From positions 49,064,721 through 49,128,720 of the forward strand of contig CM068385.1 of NCBI GenBank assembly GCA_034770075.1: DNA of 64,000 nucleotides. The letters are read 5' to 3'. Origin of the DNA: Aralia elata (taxonomy: Eukaryota; Streptophyta; Magnoliopsida; Apiales; Araliaceae). This document shows positions 34,081 through 47,235 of this stretch, one piece after another (positions within the stretch are counted from its first letter, which is position 1; each line of letters starts with the position of its first letter). The notes below the pieces were generated by a model. The model was not told where the DNA came from. It saw only the letters and a program-made list of their open reading frames with translations, and did not search any database. Made by a program: the position numbers and the translations under genes.

Positions 34081-34613
34081 AACACACACACACACACACA
34101 TTAAATATAAATTTAATATATTTCATCCATTACTTACATTATAACTTTAATTCACAACTTGTTGCCAATATACATATTATTTATATATTGGACCTTACAT
34201 TATTAATATACATGCATTTAACATAATATTAAATATTATGCTATTATTCATGCTATACATTATTATTATAACACAAGTATAACTATCATTAATTAAATTA
34301 TTTAACTAATAAAACTAAACATCTTAACACATAAATTTTTAATTAATGAATTCTTATTCATTTCATTTTGTAGCAAATTTAAGGTAACGTATTTGATAGT
34401 GTTAATTTAACTATCAAATATAATCTTTCGAATAAATGCATATTCTCTACATTTATTTACACCTTTAAAGATTCACACTAAAATCACATAATTCACATCA
34501 CGTAGACATTTATGCATTCAAACGCGTCATACTTCAATTTATACATTAAATAAAATATATAATTTAATATATTTTATTGATTAATAATTTCCGAAAAACT
34601 TCTGATGGTCACA

Positions 34614-35216
34614 CTTGTCATTGGGACCGGTCCTGGGCCTAGTCTTTTAAGACTGATTTAGGCCTTAAAAATTAGTCTTTTAGGACTAAAATTTCAATCT
34701 TTATATACATGTCGTTGGAATCTCACCTATTTTATTTTTTAAAACTATTTTGCCCCTTCCAACAACTATATAACAACTAGTCTTGAGGGTATTTTAGTCT
34801 AACATATTTCAACAACTCTTTTTCAACTCCAATAAATACTTAACACTTCATTTTAAATTTTCTCACAAATCATTCTTATACTTTCTTACTACCAGTATTC
34901 ATTATCTCTTTACTAAATTCAGGAAAATTCTCCTAAATACATCAAGCTGATGTGGGAGGTGCGCCCTTGAGATCGAGAATAAATTTAGTCTCGATTGACA
35001 CGTAAGCTGGGTCGAGCATACCCTTACCGTTCAAAAAAAAAACTCAATTTTTTTTCGATTTCAATTATAGCATTCTTACAATTCTAATTTCATTCTTACA
35101 ATTACAATTTCAATTTCATATTTATATCTATGTTAAATTATGACATGTTCAAGATTTAATCCACTATTCTAGTTTCATTCGAATTCCATTTTTATAATTT
35201 CAATTTCACCTTCTAT
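34614..35216. other. Intergenic DNA, possible decayed MITE or SINE
   Basis: About 600 bp with no ORF. GGGACCGGTCCTGGGCC near 34620 and CTAGACCAGACCGAAT near 35640 look like remote inverted ends, and a run of A follows GTTC near 35031. None is clear enough to name an element. Confidence 0.3.
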
Positions 35217-35224
35217 CCTAAGAC

Positions 35225-35595
35225 TAGGGGTGTTCAATCGGTAAAAATCGGACCGGTCTGAACCGGTACCGTACCGAACCGGTACCGAAATAAGGCAAAA
35301 TTCCGTACCGAAACTGGTACCGGTTGGACCGGTTCGGTACCGATTTTTACCAGTTATACCGATTATTATTATTTTATTATTAGTTTTATTATTATATTAT
35401 TATTTTTATTATTAATAATAAAAAATAATAAAAAATATAGGAAACCGGTATATACCGAAGCCTAAATTCCCGAGCCGGTACCGAAACCGGTTGAACCGGT
35501 ATATCGAACCGGTAGTTTTTGTACCGAACCGACCGGTTCGGACCGGTCCGGTTTACCGAAAAAATCGGTTGGACCGAAAAATTTGAACAACCCTA
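35225..35595. mobile_element. hAT-type MITE, 371 bp
   Basis: Terminal inverted repeats TAGGGGTGTTCAA and TTGAACAACCCTA, flanked by the exact 8-bp TSD CCTAAGAC (35217-35224 and 35596-35603), as hAT elements make. The inside is built of CCGGTACCG and CCGAACCGG repeats able to fold on themselves. No coding capacity. Confidence 0.9.
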
Positions 35596-35603
35596 CCTAA
35601 GAC

Positions 35604-36103
35604 TGGACTGCTCAAATCAGTCTTCTCCAGAACCATTCCTAGACCAGACCGAATAGACTATTGTTCACCTCTATTATAACCACCTTAAAAAAATAGGAAA
35701 ATGATTAAATCAAATAAAAATATTATCTTTTTATCCGGGTCTAAATGTAGTTTACTCAACTCATTATTCATCTAAGAAATTTTATATATATATATATCTA
35801 TATATATATATCTATATATATATATATATAGTATTTTCATGTCAAACTATTAATTCTCAAAAAATTAGTTACGTCGATGCCTAAAAACGATAAAATTTTA
35901 TTATGTATTGTTACAAATTTGTGTCAAATTATAATTGTGAAATATGTTAGATAAAATTATAAAAATAATTATTATTAATACTTATTCATATAATTAAAAA
36001 TTAAATGATTAATGTAAATATTCGTAATATATTTTATTTTTTAAAAAGAGAAAAGTAAACTAAAAAAAAGTCAACAAGACGCAAGATGCAAAGACTAAAA
36101 CAC
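35604..36103. other. Intergenic DNA with TA microsatellite
   Basis: AT-rich; a TATATC/TATA tract lies at about 35785-35830. No gene seen. Confidence 0.6.
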
Positions 36104-36106
36104 TAA

Positions 36107-37508
36107 GGCCATGTTTGTTTGCAAGGATTATAATCCCGGGATTATAATCTCATGGATTATAATCCCGAGATTATAATCTCATGGATTATAATCCCAAGAC
36201 TATTAATCCTAGGATTAAATAGTCCTAGTTATATGTTTATTTTTTATGGGATTATTCATGGGATAACTTAAAATAATCCTATGTTATGTTTGTTTTTTCC
36301 AAGATTAATTAAAGGATTGGATAAAAAACTATCGTTTGGACTATTATACCCTTACCAATAATAACATATTTGTTCAATAGCATTGTTATTATGTAATATA
36401 TTAGTTTCATTATAATATTAAAAAAATTACGTTACTCAAAAAAAAAATGTTACGTAATAAAATGTAAAAAAAAAAGTTACGTAACTCAAAAAAGAATAAC
36501 AATGCTTACGTACTACATTTACTATATATTATTAGCTTGTTCACGTACTAAAAAAAAAGTTGCGTAACTCAAAAAAAAAAATTCGTAACCTAAAATTAAG
36601 TCTGTTTTTATTAGGTCAGTTAAAGTTCTTTTTTAAAAATAAATAAATAAATAAATTATATTTTAAGAAATACAATATAATCTTATAATTAAATTTTTAT
36701 CAAGTCTCATTTTAGGCCGGATAAAATTTGACATTTGTTGAATGATGAATGGCCTCAGTTACGACTAGGGCCTATATATATATATATATATTATCAAATA
36801 GTTCAAAAGGCTGAAATATATTAAAATTGTAATATGTTACAAAAAATAAAAAAAATTATAATAAAAAAATTAAATTAATATTTTTTTTAAATAAAATAAC
36901 AAATAATCAAGAAAATGGTTGACATACTTAAAACTTAAAAAGTTAAAAATTTATTGGTGCCGTTGATTTGCATTTGTTAGGCCAATTCGGGTGTATTTGA
37001 ATTTTGAACATTCAAAATTAAACTGTACATGGGAATATTCAAAATCCAATGCTTAACAGAGAACCAATAATTCTCGTTTTCCTGATGGCATTTGTGGAAA
37101 TTTATGTTGTATGAATAATGTACGTACTAATTTAAAAAAAGGTACACGTATGTTAAAAAAAAACCGTACTGCATGTATGTATTATTTAATAAGTTTATTT
37201 AATTAGCACTAAAAAAATGTATTAAAAAAAGTTACATACATGCAGTACGTAGTGCATGCTTAATGTTTTATCTTATATTACAAGCTTTATGTGATGTAAA
37301 CAAAGCTAAAGGGTAATTTAGTCTACAAATTTTTAGTTCCAAATGGTAGGGATTATAATACTAGTTAGACATGGTATTAAATAATCCCCCCTTCCAAGTC
37401 ATTTTATTATCCCGGGATTAATAATCCCAAGTCTATTTTAAAAAACAAACAAGAAACTTGGGATAAATAGTCCAATCCCAAGTATAATCCTTGCAAACAA
37501 ACATAGCC
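36107..37508. mobile_element. Non-autonomous PIF/Harbinger-type element, 1.4 kb
   Basis: The left end GGCCATGTTTGTTTGCAAGG and right end CCTTGCAAACAAACATAGCC are inverted over about 25 bases, flanked by TAA on both sides (36104-36106, 37509-37511), the PIF target preference. Subterminal GGATTATAATCCC repeats form hairpins. The middle is AT-rich without a transposase. It ends only 162 bp before the sugar transporter start codon. Confidence 0.8.
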
Positions 37509-37511
37509 TAA

Positions 37512-37670
37512 AATACTGCAGGGGACAAAAATACTGATTGGACACGACTTTTACTGCAAAAACAGACAAAATTTTACGATAAAAGATGACTACAAAAGCT
37601 CCCTTTTTTCTCTTTTTTTTTTAAATTTAAAATAGCAAAAACTCTCTCTCTCTCTCTGGAATTCAGTCAA
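37512..37670 (+). promoter_or_regulatory. Proximal promoter and 5' UTR of the sugar transporter
   Basis: A CT-microsatellite (about 37641-37658) lies just before the ATG, common in plant 5' UTRs. There is no clear TATA box between the PIF element and the ATG, so the element may supply upstream promoter DNA. Confidence 0.4.
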
Positions 37671-39102
37671 ATGGAGAGAGAAAGCAAAGAATATGGACAG
37701 AGATCGAGTGATGAACCCCTTCTTACCGGAGTTGACAACTTGAACTCGGGCGAGTCCTCCGCCACGTCAGTGGTTGTGCTCAGCACTTTGGTGGCGGTTT
37801 CCGGCTCGTATGTTTTTGGCTCTGCTGTAAGTTACTACTACTATTTACATATACTATTACTTCTTGTGCAGTTGTAGTACAATTTTATTTATCCACTGGT
37901 AAATTAAATTGTTTGTTCCTTTGTTTTAAAATTTAATCTCAGTTAAGGAATACCCACCTTAATTTAGGCGGTTGATATGGTAAAAATGATTAATATACAT
38001 TGAGCAACATTTTTTCAGTTGTTCTAACAACATTTTTTCAATTGTTCTAATGACATTAATTAATAAATTAAGCGACACGTACTGCTCTAACAACAAAAAA
38101 TTTGCTTAGCCACCTTAATACAACCGAGGCAAAGTAGTTTATGATTGAATCTCATAGGCATTCAAGCAGGAATGCAAGTGAATGAATCCCATCCCCTAGC
38201 GAGTGAAGTACTTACGCCCGATTCTTTAGCGATATCAAGCTATCACCTTGCCGTTGTCAATTTCTTTGATCAAAGTAAGGTTTAGGACATTTTATGCCAC
38301 ATTTTTAATTAGTGAATTATTGTTATATATACTTGGAGTTTTTCACAAATGTTTGACATGAATTGTGTGTACACTCGTATATACAATTCAAGGGAGGTAG
38401 GGCTTGTGAAAAATTCAAAATGGGTTGTGGAATGTATTTAAACCATATATTAATATTATATATCTATATTTTATTTATTCGTGTTTTTATAGTAAAATGT
38501 ATTTTAATCTGTATAATTACTCCTATGATAAAATGGGAATTTTTGTTGGGCTATCGTATTTCATTGCAATAACCCCCACATCAAACATGCGGAATCAACT
38601 CTATTTAGCGAAGACCAAATTTTATAGCCTAGTGGTAAGAGCATTTTACTGTTCATGGACACATGTTCAAGTATCAAGTCAGAACATGGGTACATATTAA
38701 AGGTAAGTTTCTCCTAGTTCCTATCCTAGACCTTCCCTAGGTTCCTCTATGAACCCAAGATTGAAATGTAATAGTATATATTCCTAAAAAAGTAAAAATA
38801 AAAACTCTACTACCAAGAGTACCAATAAGGGCTTGTTTGTTTTGGTGCGTTGGAAAAGTATGTTTGGTTGGTTTAAGAGTCCCAAACGCACAGGACCAAA
38901 AATGGTGTAGTGAGTATGGGGTTTAAAAGCTGCATTTGCAAGTTAAAAGAGTTGCATTTGAAATAAGCTCATGTAGACGAGCAAGAAGTTTAAACTCCAA
39001 AAGCCCCAAATCAAAAATGCACAAAATAACACTCGTGGGTCGGATTTTCAGAAATCCAATTTAGGTTAAGGCAAAATATCAAAGGAAAATAATAACACAC
39101 AC

Positions 39103-39141
<39 letters not shown>

Positions 39142-42100
39142 TTACGTGTGAAAATATCCCATCCATCAATTTGTTAATTTATCATATTGACAATTTTAGA
39201 TAATTAAGACTACATATATTTGGTCAATTGTTATTTTTCATTTTAAATATTCTTTCCTTATCATCTCCCTTAAATCACTCCCCACTCAGCTAGATATACT
39301 TGTCAATTAAGTTCAAATAAGAATCAAACTCATTACCTCCTCTGTCCCCTTTTCAATACTTCATGTTTGAATTATTTTTCCTTATTATTACCCCCAAAAT
39401 TCCTTTAAATCTTTTTCCAAAAGACTCTAAATCTTCTTCCAAAATACTCTAAATCTTCCCGAAGTTATTCTCAATATTTTTCTTAAAAATAAAAATAAAA
39501 AATCCTCAACAGTTGCCAAAATTTCTATCAATGTTTCCAAATAAAACTAGGATATGGCTTGTGAGGTGAAGCTTTTAACAAGTTACACATGATCCATTCA
39601 ATTTTTTTTTTAATTATTTTCTAAAATTAGTTAAAAGTATTTTCATTTAAACCATTATATATATATATATATATGTATCAAAATTAACGTACACAAATTT
39701 TCTTTTCCAGAAATCTAGTGTATGCAATTGCTTGTATGGCGAAACATTAGTTCAACCTCTGTGGGTGGATGGCCCAAGGTGTGATTGGACAAATAAATGT
39801 TCCATTTGAGTTTTTGGCTTTCCTATAGGAAGACACTCCTAAACATGACCTTTTTTCCTGATAATAAATCTAATCTTCAAACTTCATACTAAGAAAAATC
39901 CTTAAATGTACTTATACATAGGGTAAAAAATAAGTGATCAAAAGTTCAAAACTAACTAGAGAACCACTCATGTGAATCCCATTTCTTAGTGTGATGTTAG
40001 GAGAAACTCTTTTATGTCCACTCTCATGACTACTGTAAGACCTTGTAAAATGTGATTGTAATCCAAATAAGAAGGAAATCTTTTTGATGTGGAGGGTAGT
40101 TTAAATCCTTCCATCCCAAAATTAAATGAATCAATTTTTACTTATAAGGACCTCCGAGAAAGAGGAGGGTCCAATATAATTGATGGATCAAATTTCATTT
40201 CATTATTGTACATTGTGACGAGCAGTCACGAGCTTCGCCTGAGATCACATTAAAGTCGAAGATTTTTTAAACTTTGACTTTTGATAGTGGATTCTCAATT
40301 TGGGAAAGAGGGACTAGGGAGTATTACGGTTTTGTCACATAGGACAAATTAAGTGATCATGAACAGTTCAATTTATTAGTATCTCCTTGCTTCTCCACAT
40401 TTATTCTTAGCTAGTACAAGGTCCTTCTTCCCTTGATGCTACAATTTGAAGTCAAGCTTTTCTAGCAGCAGAGAGAGTGATGTAAAGTGGATAGGAACTT
40501 CATACGGATATTCTTGAGGTTTGTGTTTTGAAATGCTCCCTTGAATCTAGTCAAACTATATTTAAACTTAGGCTTAAACATTCGTTGCAATTCGCCATAC
40601 ATTTTTTATGTATTGTTTTGTTTTTAAGAGATAAATGTGTATGTGATTTCATTTTTCTCAATATGCATGGCCCATATGGTGTCCATGTCTTATTTTCAGT
40701 CAAGTATCTGGCCCTTAGTTGGTTCAGAAGTTCTTAACACTTATATATACACTCCAGCATTGAATTGGAGAGTTCTCATTAGGTAACTACAAAGTGGTGA
40801 AATGTGCACTCTTTGCACTTGTTACTACTAGAAACCCACCACCAAGTAATGCACATCTAAAGAATGAACTTGAATGCATTATGCATGACATCTGGGGGTT
40901 CAGCGGAAGAGGCTTTACCATTTGGGCTTACCCGGGGTTTTGCATATAATAGTCATTGTGAGAATTTGAGATTCTGTAATCTTGAAATTCCTGCAAGCTT
41001 TAGTTTATATATATAACTTGGTACACCGATTTTTACAATCATATGTTCTTATGGGACTATTTAACCGTGTTACTTAAATTGCAGATTGGCTTTTCATCAC
41101 CTGCACAGTCTGGAATCATGGATGACCTTGGCCTCTCTTTAGCAGACGTAAGCACTATACTTGCATATGCATTTCAAAAATATTGGCACTTTCCATACAA
41201 GTGCAACATCTAATTAGAGTATTAGACCTTTACTTTTGCAGTTTGATCTTTGCTTATTGTTTGAGCCTTTGGTCTGTTTGGTTACGTCTGATTGTTCAAG
41301 TTCAAGAATGCTCAGTGGATAAAAATTCATTATCTGCACATTGAAAGCAATATTGTTGGTCACAGGTGTGCTTAGCAATAGTTAGGCATTCATGGGTTGG
41401 AGGGAGAGATTGTTGATCACGGGTGTGCTCTGCACATCAAAAGCAATATTGGTTGCATTCTTTTTTACATTCATATGAAGGAGGAAATTTAACAAAAGAG
41501 GCATAACTTTGTGTGATACAAGAAGTTCGGCGTAACGTTATAGGCGCCAATTCAGCCGCACATCTTTCGTTCAAAATACGGAAGCTATCTGCAAAGTACA
41601 AACAATGCTTTAAACAGAGGAGTAAAATCCTCAAACTGTACTGCATCAATCAAGGAGAGAGAACACATAGTATTCTAGTGAGAGTTTTTGTTATGTAGAG
41701 AGTTCGGATTTTATATCTAGGAGTGTTTTGCTAATATACAGAAAGGGAGTGATAATATACAGGAGTATTGATTGTGAATCACTTTGGGATACATTTTTTC
41801 TTCCCAAAGAAGTTTCTTGTATTTTCACTATTTTGATTTGCTTCAAGTTATTTGTATACACATTTTTAATAGTGGAGATTATCTTGGAGAATGTCAATTG
41901 GTTTATTTCTGTGATAATTTGAGAGACTTTTCCTCGTAATACTTGGTGTCTTGTGTTCTTGTGTTCTTATTATTTTATTCTTGACATGATAATGCCATCG
42001 GGACCGGTCTTTAATTTCCACTAAGATGGGTATTGGAATTGTTCAAACATCCCAACAATTACTTGAATGGCAACTAAAGGGGCATCCTACTTTATATCGA

Positions 42101-45100
42101 CTGCACCTCCCTGAGCTCAAGAAACAATCTTTGAAGGAAAATTTTCCGGAAATTTCTTTTCTATGAATATGAGCAGAAGATAGTCAAACTTCTTCGTAGG
42201 AAGTAGAATCTATTGCTCTGATATCTGCTAGTTTTACTAGGTAATAATCATCTTTTTGGTTTTATCTTGTAGTATTCACTTTTTGGTTCAATAATGACGA
42301 TCGGAGCGATGTTAGGTGCAGTTATGAGTGGAAAGCTAGCAGATCTTTTGGGACGGAGAGGTGTAAGTTTTACACGTTACACGTGCTTCAACTCCAGACA
42401 GTATCATTTCTTCACTTCTTTTTACAAATCTTTTATCTGATAATGCAGACAATGGGGTTTTCAGAGATGTTCTGCGTTCTGGGATGGTTTGCAATCTTAT
42501 TCTCCAAGGTTTGTTAACCCATATTTTTAATGCTGCTTGACACTTGTCTTGAATATCCAACAGATGTAATTGTTACATTGTTTTGCATGGAACTTCATGA
42601 AGAATAATAACTTTGTCCAATTGGGAATAGAAAGAAACAAATGACAGTTTCTATGAATTTTTCTTCTAATCACCTCTCGCAAGCTCTATATATTCAGATT
42701 GTGATCAAAGATGGTGTAGAAAACTATTTACTTCAAATAAACTATAAAATTCTCAGTTATTTCGTAGGAACTACTAATTAATACAACTTCCAAACAAATT
42801 CTTTGCATTTTCAAAAAAAGAATTATTTCATAAATTAAGAACAAACAACAGCCCATGGTTCACTTACATGAATTCAATAATATACATTGACCAATTCTTA
42901 CATTTTATTCCTACACTATTCTTCATATGATTGTTTTGTGGCTGTTAACAGGGTCCTTGGTGGCTTGACTCTGGAAGATTGTCAATAGGTTATGGAATTG
43001 GGATTCTTTCATATGTGGTAATTATGATTTGTTTTGCGGTTCATATTCAATTCACTTATCTATGTGATTTACTAATATTTTTTGGATCACCCATTTTCAA
43101 ATAGGTACCTGTGTACATAGCAGAAATTACACCTAAGAATCTTCGAGGAATGTTTACGACTGTTAATCAGGTAAAGACAACTGTTGCAAGTTCGCAAATA
43201 TGTATTGATAGCTAAAGGGCCAACGTGCTACTAATTCTGCAGTTGATGATATGTTGTGGCGTATCAGTAATGTATATATTTGGAACTCTTATTCCCTGGC
43301 GTATCTTGACTATAATTGGTAACTTTCTTGCTCTTTGTAGTTATCCATTTATCTGATTATTGACACCGTTTTGATATGATTTGAGTATAAATTGCAGGCA
43401 TCGTTTCATGTATATTACATCTTCTTGGCCTACTCTTCATCCCTGAGTCCCCTAGGTGGCTGGTGAGTAGGTTTAATATACAGTTAACCATTGATCGACT
43501 GTCATTGTTTTTATGGTACCGATGCTTAAATAGGTCTGCTGAATTGGTACTTCATTATTGCCACGTCTACGGCGAAATGATACAAATCTGGCATCTTTGG
43601 TGGCCAACACTTCAAAGAACTAAGAGGGGACATTGCACTCTTTCTTTTTGCTTCTAGAATCTTTCTTCGGAAAGCATAAGTTTTTCAAGGTTTTTATTGG
43701 CCGAATCTAACTTATAATCTAATCTCAAACCCTTAAAGGAAATAATGTCATATTGGTTACCAGAAACGCTAATTGATTGAGTACGTAGAACGAAACCGGG
43801 TACAAGAAAAGCTACCTATGGTAGAATGCATAAGGCTTCTAGCTCATGCTTGTTTGCAAGGATAACACTTAGAATTGGACTACTAATCCCAAGTCCCTTG
43901 TTTGTTTTAAAAATTGGACTTGGGGCTATTAATACAGGGATAACAAAATGACTTGGAATGAGGGACTATTTAATACTATGTTCAACCAAGTATTATAATC
44001 CCTACTATTTGAGATTAAAAATTTGTGGACAAAATTAACTAAAATGACCAGTGGATCCTATTTTATACATCCATGCTTACGTTACTGAGAATACGATCTC
44101 TTTGTTATTCCTGGTAAGAGTGTAATAGTCCAAATGATAAGTTTTTATCCAATTCTTTAAATAATTATGGACAAAATAAACATAACATGAGATTATTTTA
44201 AGTTATCCCATGAATAATTCCATTTTAAACAAACATCTGACGAAGACTATTTAATCCTAGGATTAGTAGTCTTAGAATTATAATCCACGCGAATATAGTC
44301 CCGGGATTATAATCTTTGCAAAGAAACATGGCCCTAGTTCTTGTATCACTATTCGGAATAATAGTACCCGGTACGCAGAATGCATGGCAATAAGAGTTCC
44401 CTGGTAACCCTAGTCGGACATTGCAAGCTAATATTTGCAAATAGTGTCTCTAATTACTCAAACCTTACACACTTTCACGTAGGATGAAATCATTCCACTC
44501 GAGCTAGAGGTCTTTGCCTTTGTGGACCTTTTCTATGTCCTTATCCACAAGATTGTAGTGTTCTTATTTTTTTTTACTTTTAAGTGGCATTCACATGATG
44601 CCTTTGAGTAAACTATGCATTTTAACATGTTGCTTAAATGGGCCTAGTCCTAAAAGATAACCATGCATCCAGTCCAGAAGCGTTTAATATGCTTAATAAT
44701 GTTTGAGTTTGTGCAGGCAAAGATTGGTCGGGGGAGAGACTGTGAATCTGCTCTACAGCGCCTTAGGGGCAAGAATGCAGACATATCTGAAGAATCAGCT
44801 GAAATTAGAGTAACATTTTGACTTCATTTTCGTGAAAGTACCTTTCTATTTCCATTGGTTTTAGTAAGAACAAGCAATTTGAGTTTAATATTCTTAATTA
44901 ACTACTTTTTCATTGTTTATTATCTCTTATATGCATGAAAATGAAAAAGTGATCAGGACCATACATTTTTCAGGATTATGTAGAAACCCTTCAGCGGCTG
45001 TCAGATTCTAGTTTTTTTGACTTATTCCAGAGGAAATATGCTCACTCACTAATTGTGAGTCTTCCTATTCTGTTTCTTCTGTATTTTCTTTATTTTATTT

Positions 45101-47235
45101 TAAAATTTATCGCTGCTGGTAATTTATTATCATGAATTAAAATAGTTTTGTTTTGATCTTATGGCAGGTTGGAGTTGGTCTAATGGTATTGCAGCAATTT
45201 GGAGGGGTAAATGGGATTGCGTATTATGCAAGCGCTATTTTCGTGTCAGCTGGTGAGTTAACTCTCATAGTTAATATGTAGACAAAAGAAAACATGGATA
45301 TACTTGGCGCGTTTTTAGTATATTACTCCCTCCATCCCATAAACGATGATTGAAGTACTATTTTTTCCCCCCCATAAAACTTGTTTAAGGTACATAATTC
45401 AAATGAAAACGTTATATAAAGTCTGTTTTACCCTCAAAAGTAATTAAATAGGGTCCACTACTTTCAAGAAAAAGAGAGAATCTTTAGCGTACCTATGTAG
45501 GGTTCATTGCGGCTAAAAAAGAGAGAATCTTTAGTGTACTTTTGTTTTTCTTAAATTTTGTGAAAAATGTGCTTCTTTTATGGGATGTAGGGAGTACTAT
45601 ATATCCAGTAACGAGTTATAAATAAATTGTTTTTATTGGGTTATGGCAGGTTTTTCAAGTAGTGTTGGCACCATAGGGATGGTTATTGTTCAGGTTCTTG
45701 AAATTCTTATACAGATTTGTTTTATAATTATATGCTAATCAGATCTAAAATGCATTAGAGGCGATCTTCTGCAGGTTCCAATGACGTTATTGGGCGTACT
45801 TTTAATGGATAAATCGGGCCGAAGACCACTACTAATGGTACATGGATATGTAACTACATATTATAAAATTTGCAATGTAGCTCATTTAAACCTTACACTG
45901 CAATATGCTAGTATTGCAGGTTTCGGCAGCAGGAACGTGCTTGGGTTGTTTCCTCGTAGGGTTGTCGTTCTTACTACAGGTTCCTCTACTTGAATTCTAG
46001 TTTTACCTTGTTATTACCTTGTTGACTAAGATCATATTTTTATAAATTAAAGTTAATTGAGAGCAGGACCTTCAATTATGCAAGGAGATTAGTCCCATTT
46101 TGGCGCTTTTCGGTGTACTGGTAATGCATTTTCAGTCGTAGGATCCTAATTTTTTTTATCCTCTATATATTAGTGATGTGAAAACTGTTAATAGAAGCTT
46201 TATTTGTATTTGTTTTCTTTTTCTATTTTATCTTTAGTTTATTTGTTCATGTTTTCTTTATTTACCTCTATGAATCAAAGTAATGGCTAGCATTTTAGAT
46301 TCACATGCAGTAATTTCATTTTTTTAATTTTCTTTGATAATAAAGAGAAGGGGAAAATAATAAATTTCATTCATCGGTGAGAATCATTCCTGTCTTAAAG
46401 ACTTAAAACACAACAGTAGGCAACAAATTTTGCTAAAAATTTGGTGCTCTATGAAATCCTCTGCATTTTAATGAAATTTCATATTGGTTAAGGATGATCT
46501 TGTGTGTGTTTGTCATGTTAATAATGCAATCAGGTATTTACGGGGTCATTCTCATTAGGCATGGGAGGAATCCCATGGGTTATAATGTCAGAGGTAGGCA
46601 CTTCATGGAGCCTGAACTCTTTACATTTCTGATATTTCAAAAGTCAACCCTTACCAAAATAACTTAGATTTTTTGGTACAATAATATTAGTTTTTTTAAT
46701 AATTTTTTTCAGATATTTCCCATAAATATTAAGGGTTCAGCTGGAAGCCTTGTGACAGTAGTCAATTGGTTTGGTACTTGGATTATTTCATATGCTTTTA
46801 ACTTCCTAATGAAATGGAGCTCAGAAGGTAACAGCTGATCTCCCTCTCTCTTTGCCTCTCTCTCACACGATTCAAAATCTTTTGTCCCATCTGCCATCTC
46901 ACCTGTTGTCCCACTCTATATATTTTTCCCAAGTGTTATTCAATTTTTCCTTTACATTTAATTTTGAAAGTACATATAATTAAATACATGAGACGGGATA
47001 GTAGATGAGACAGAGAATGAGATAGTAACTAAGTATGATTTCCTCTCGCACACACTCTTAATGGACTTGTATTATATATATAATTAAAGTTCCACTAAGA
47101 AAGTTTTTCTTTGTTTTTTCAGGAACATTTTTTATATTTTCAAGCGTGTGCGGATTAACTATTCTGTTTGTGGCAAAGCTGGTTCCGGAGACTAAAGGAC
47201 GTACATTGGAAGAAATACAAGCATCCATGAACTAA
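37671..47235 (+). CDS. ERD6-like sugar transporter (MFS), 18 exons, 469 aa
   Basis: A proton-coupled monosaccharide carrier of the plant ERD6-like (ESL/SFP) group, usually tonoplast-located. Exons: 37671-37826, 41085-41147, 42273-42362, 42449-42508, 42952-43017, 43105-43170, 43243-43318, 43398-43462, 44717-44809, 44974-45054, 45168-45252, 45650-45693, 45775-45837, 45920-45979, 46067-46120, 46534-46593, 46713-46827, 47123-47235. They sum to 1410 nt in one open frame; all introns are GT-AG. Family motifs: GRRG (100-103), PESPRWL (208-214), QQFGGVNG (281-288), GRRPLLM (330-336) and PETKGRT before the C-terminus EEIQASMN. About 12 hydrophobic segments are expected. An acidic di-leucine-like SDEPLL sits at residues 13-18. 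The 18-exon layout and length fit the family. Intron 1 is 3.3 kb; introns 8 and 11 carry MITEs. No defect seen. Sugar specificity cannot be told. Confidence 0.93.
38618..38807 (+). repeat. Probable tRNA-derived SINE in intron 1 of the transporter
   Basis: TAGCCTAGTGGTAAGAGC (about 38625-38642) resembles a tRNA A box of plant SINEs. TGTTCAAGTATC about 25 bases later resembles a B box. An A-rich end (CTAAAAAAGTAAAAATAAAA) follows. Clear flanking repeats were not found. Confidence 0.45.
39105..39137. repeat. TA microsatellite in intron 1
   Basis: About sixteen TA units. A shorter TA run lies near 39656-39674 in the same intron. Confidence 0.85.
43842..44333. mobile_element. PIF/Harbinger-type MITE in intron 8 of the transporter
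   Basis: 492 bp. Left end GCTCATGCTTGTTTGCAAGG, right end CTTTGCAAAGAAACATGGCC (inverted), flanked by CTA on both sides (43839-43841, 44334-44336). Ends and subterminal TCCCGGGATTATAAT resemble the 36107-37508 element, so both belong to one family with this one internally shorter. It does not touch the splice sites. Confidence 0.7.
45326..45594. mobile_element. Stowaway-type MITE in intron 11 of the transporter
   Basis: CTCCCTCCATCCCATAAA and TTTATGGGATGTAGGGAG are inverted ends flanked by TA dinucleotides (45324-45325, 45595-45596). 269 bp, non-coding. Confidence 0.85.

Larger units (their letters stand above)
25665..34613 (-). mobile_element. Tekay-like element 2, gag fragment plus long LTR, interrupted twice
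   Basis: It holds a gag zinc-knuckle region (25679-26158), an acidic ORF (26188-26430), a degenerate primer-binding site and an LTR (26642-34613). Element 1 inserted at 25665 and removed the rest from the window; a foreign solo LTR sits inside its LTR. It is the host of all retroelements on its left and so the oldest of this nest. Confidence 0.75.
26642..34613 (-). repeat. LTR of Tekay-like element 2, split by a solo LTR
   Basis: The left end TGTGACGCCCCC is certain from the PBS. The right end is placed at 34613, where the minus strand starts TGTGACCATCAG; that end is less sure because no second TSD copy is in view. Without the insertion the LTR is about 3.97 kb. The sequence rejoins across the insertion (CTAACAGTAAT to TCAACTATAAACCG) in a way that matches LTR 1 near 23385-23410. 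It contains a GC-rich repeated segment near 32510-32610 (GTACTGCTAC motifs) and a G-rich one near 33415-33500. I see no gene. Confidence 0.65.

Noticed and set aside
33598..34226. Tyr/Ile/His-rich frames on the plus strand
   Set aside because: Low-complexity TA/CA repeats in the LTR of Tekay-like element 2.
34614..35660. Larger DNA element with GGACCGGTCC / AGACCAGACCG ends hosting the hAT MITE
   Set aside because: The inverted ends match too poorly and no TSD is visible.
41437..42200. Possible retroelement fragment in intron 2 of the transporter
   Set aside because: Some LTR-like T-rich sequence, but no ends, PBS or TSD could be found.
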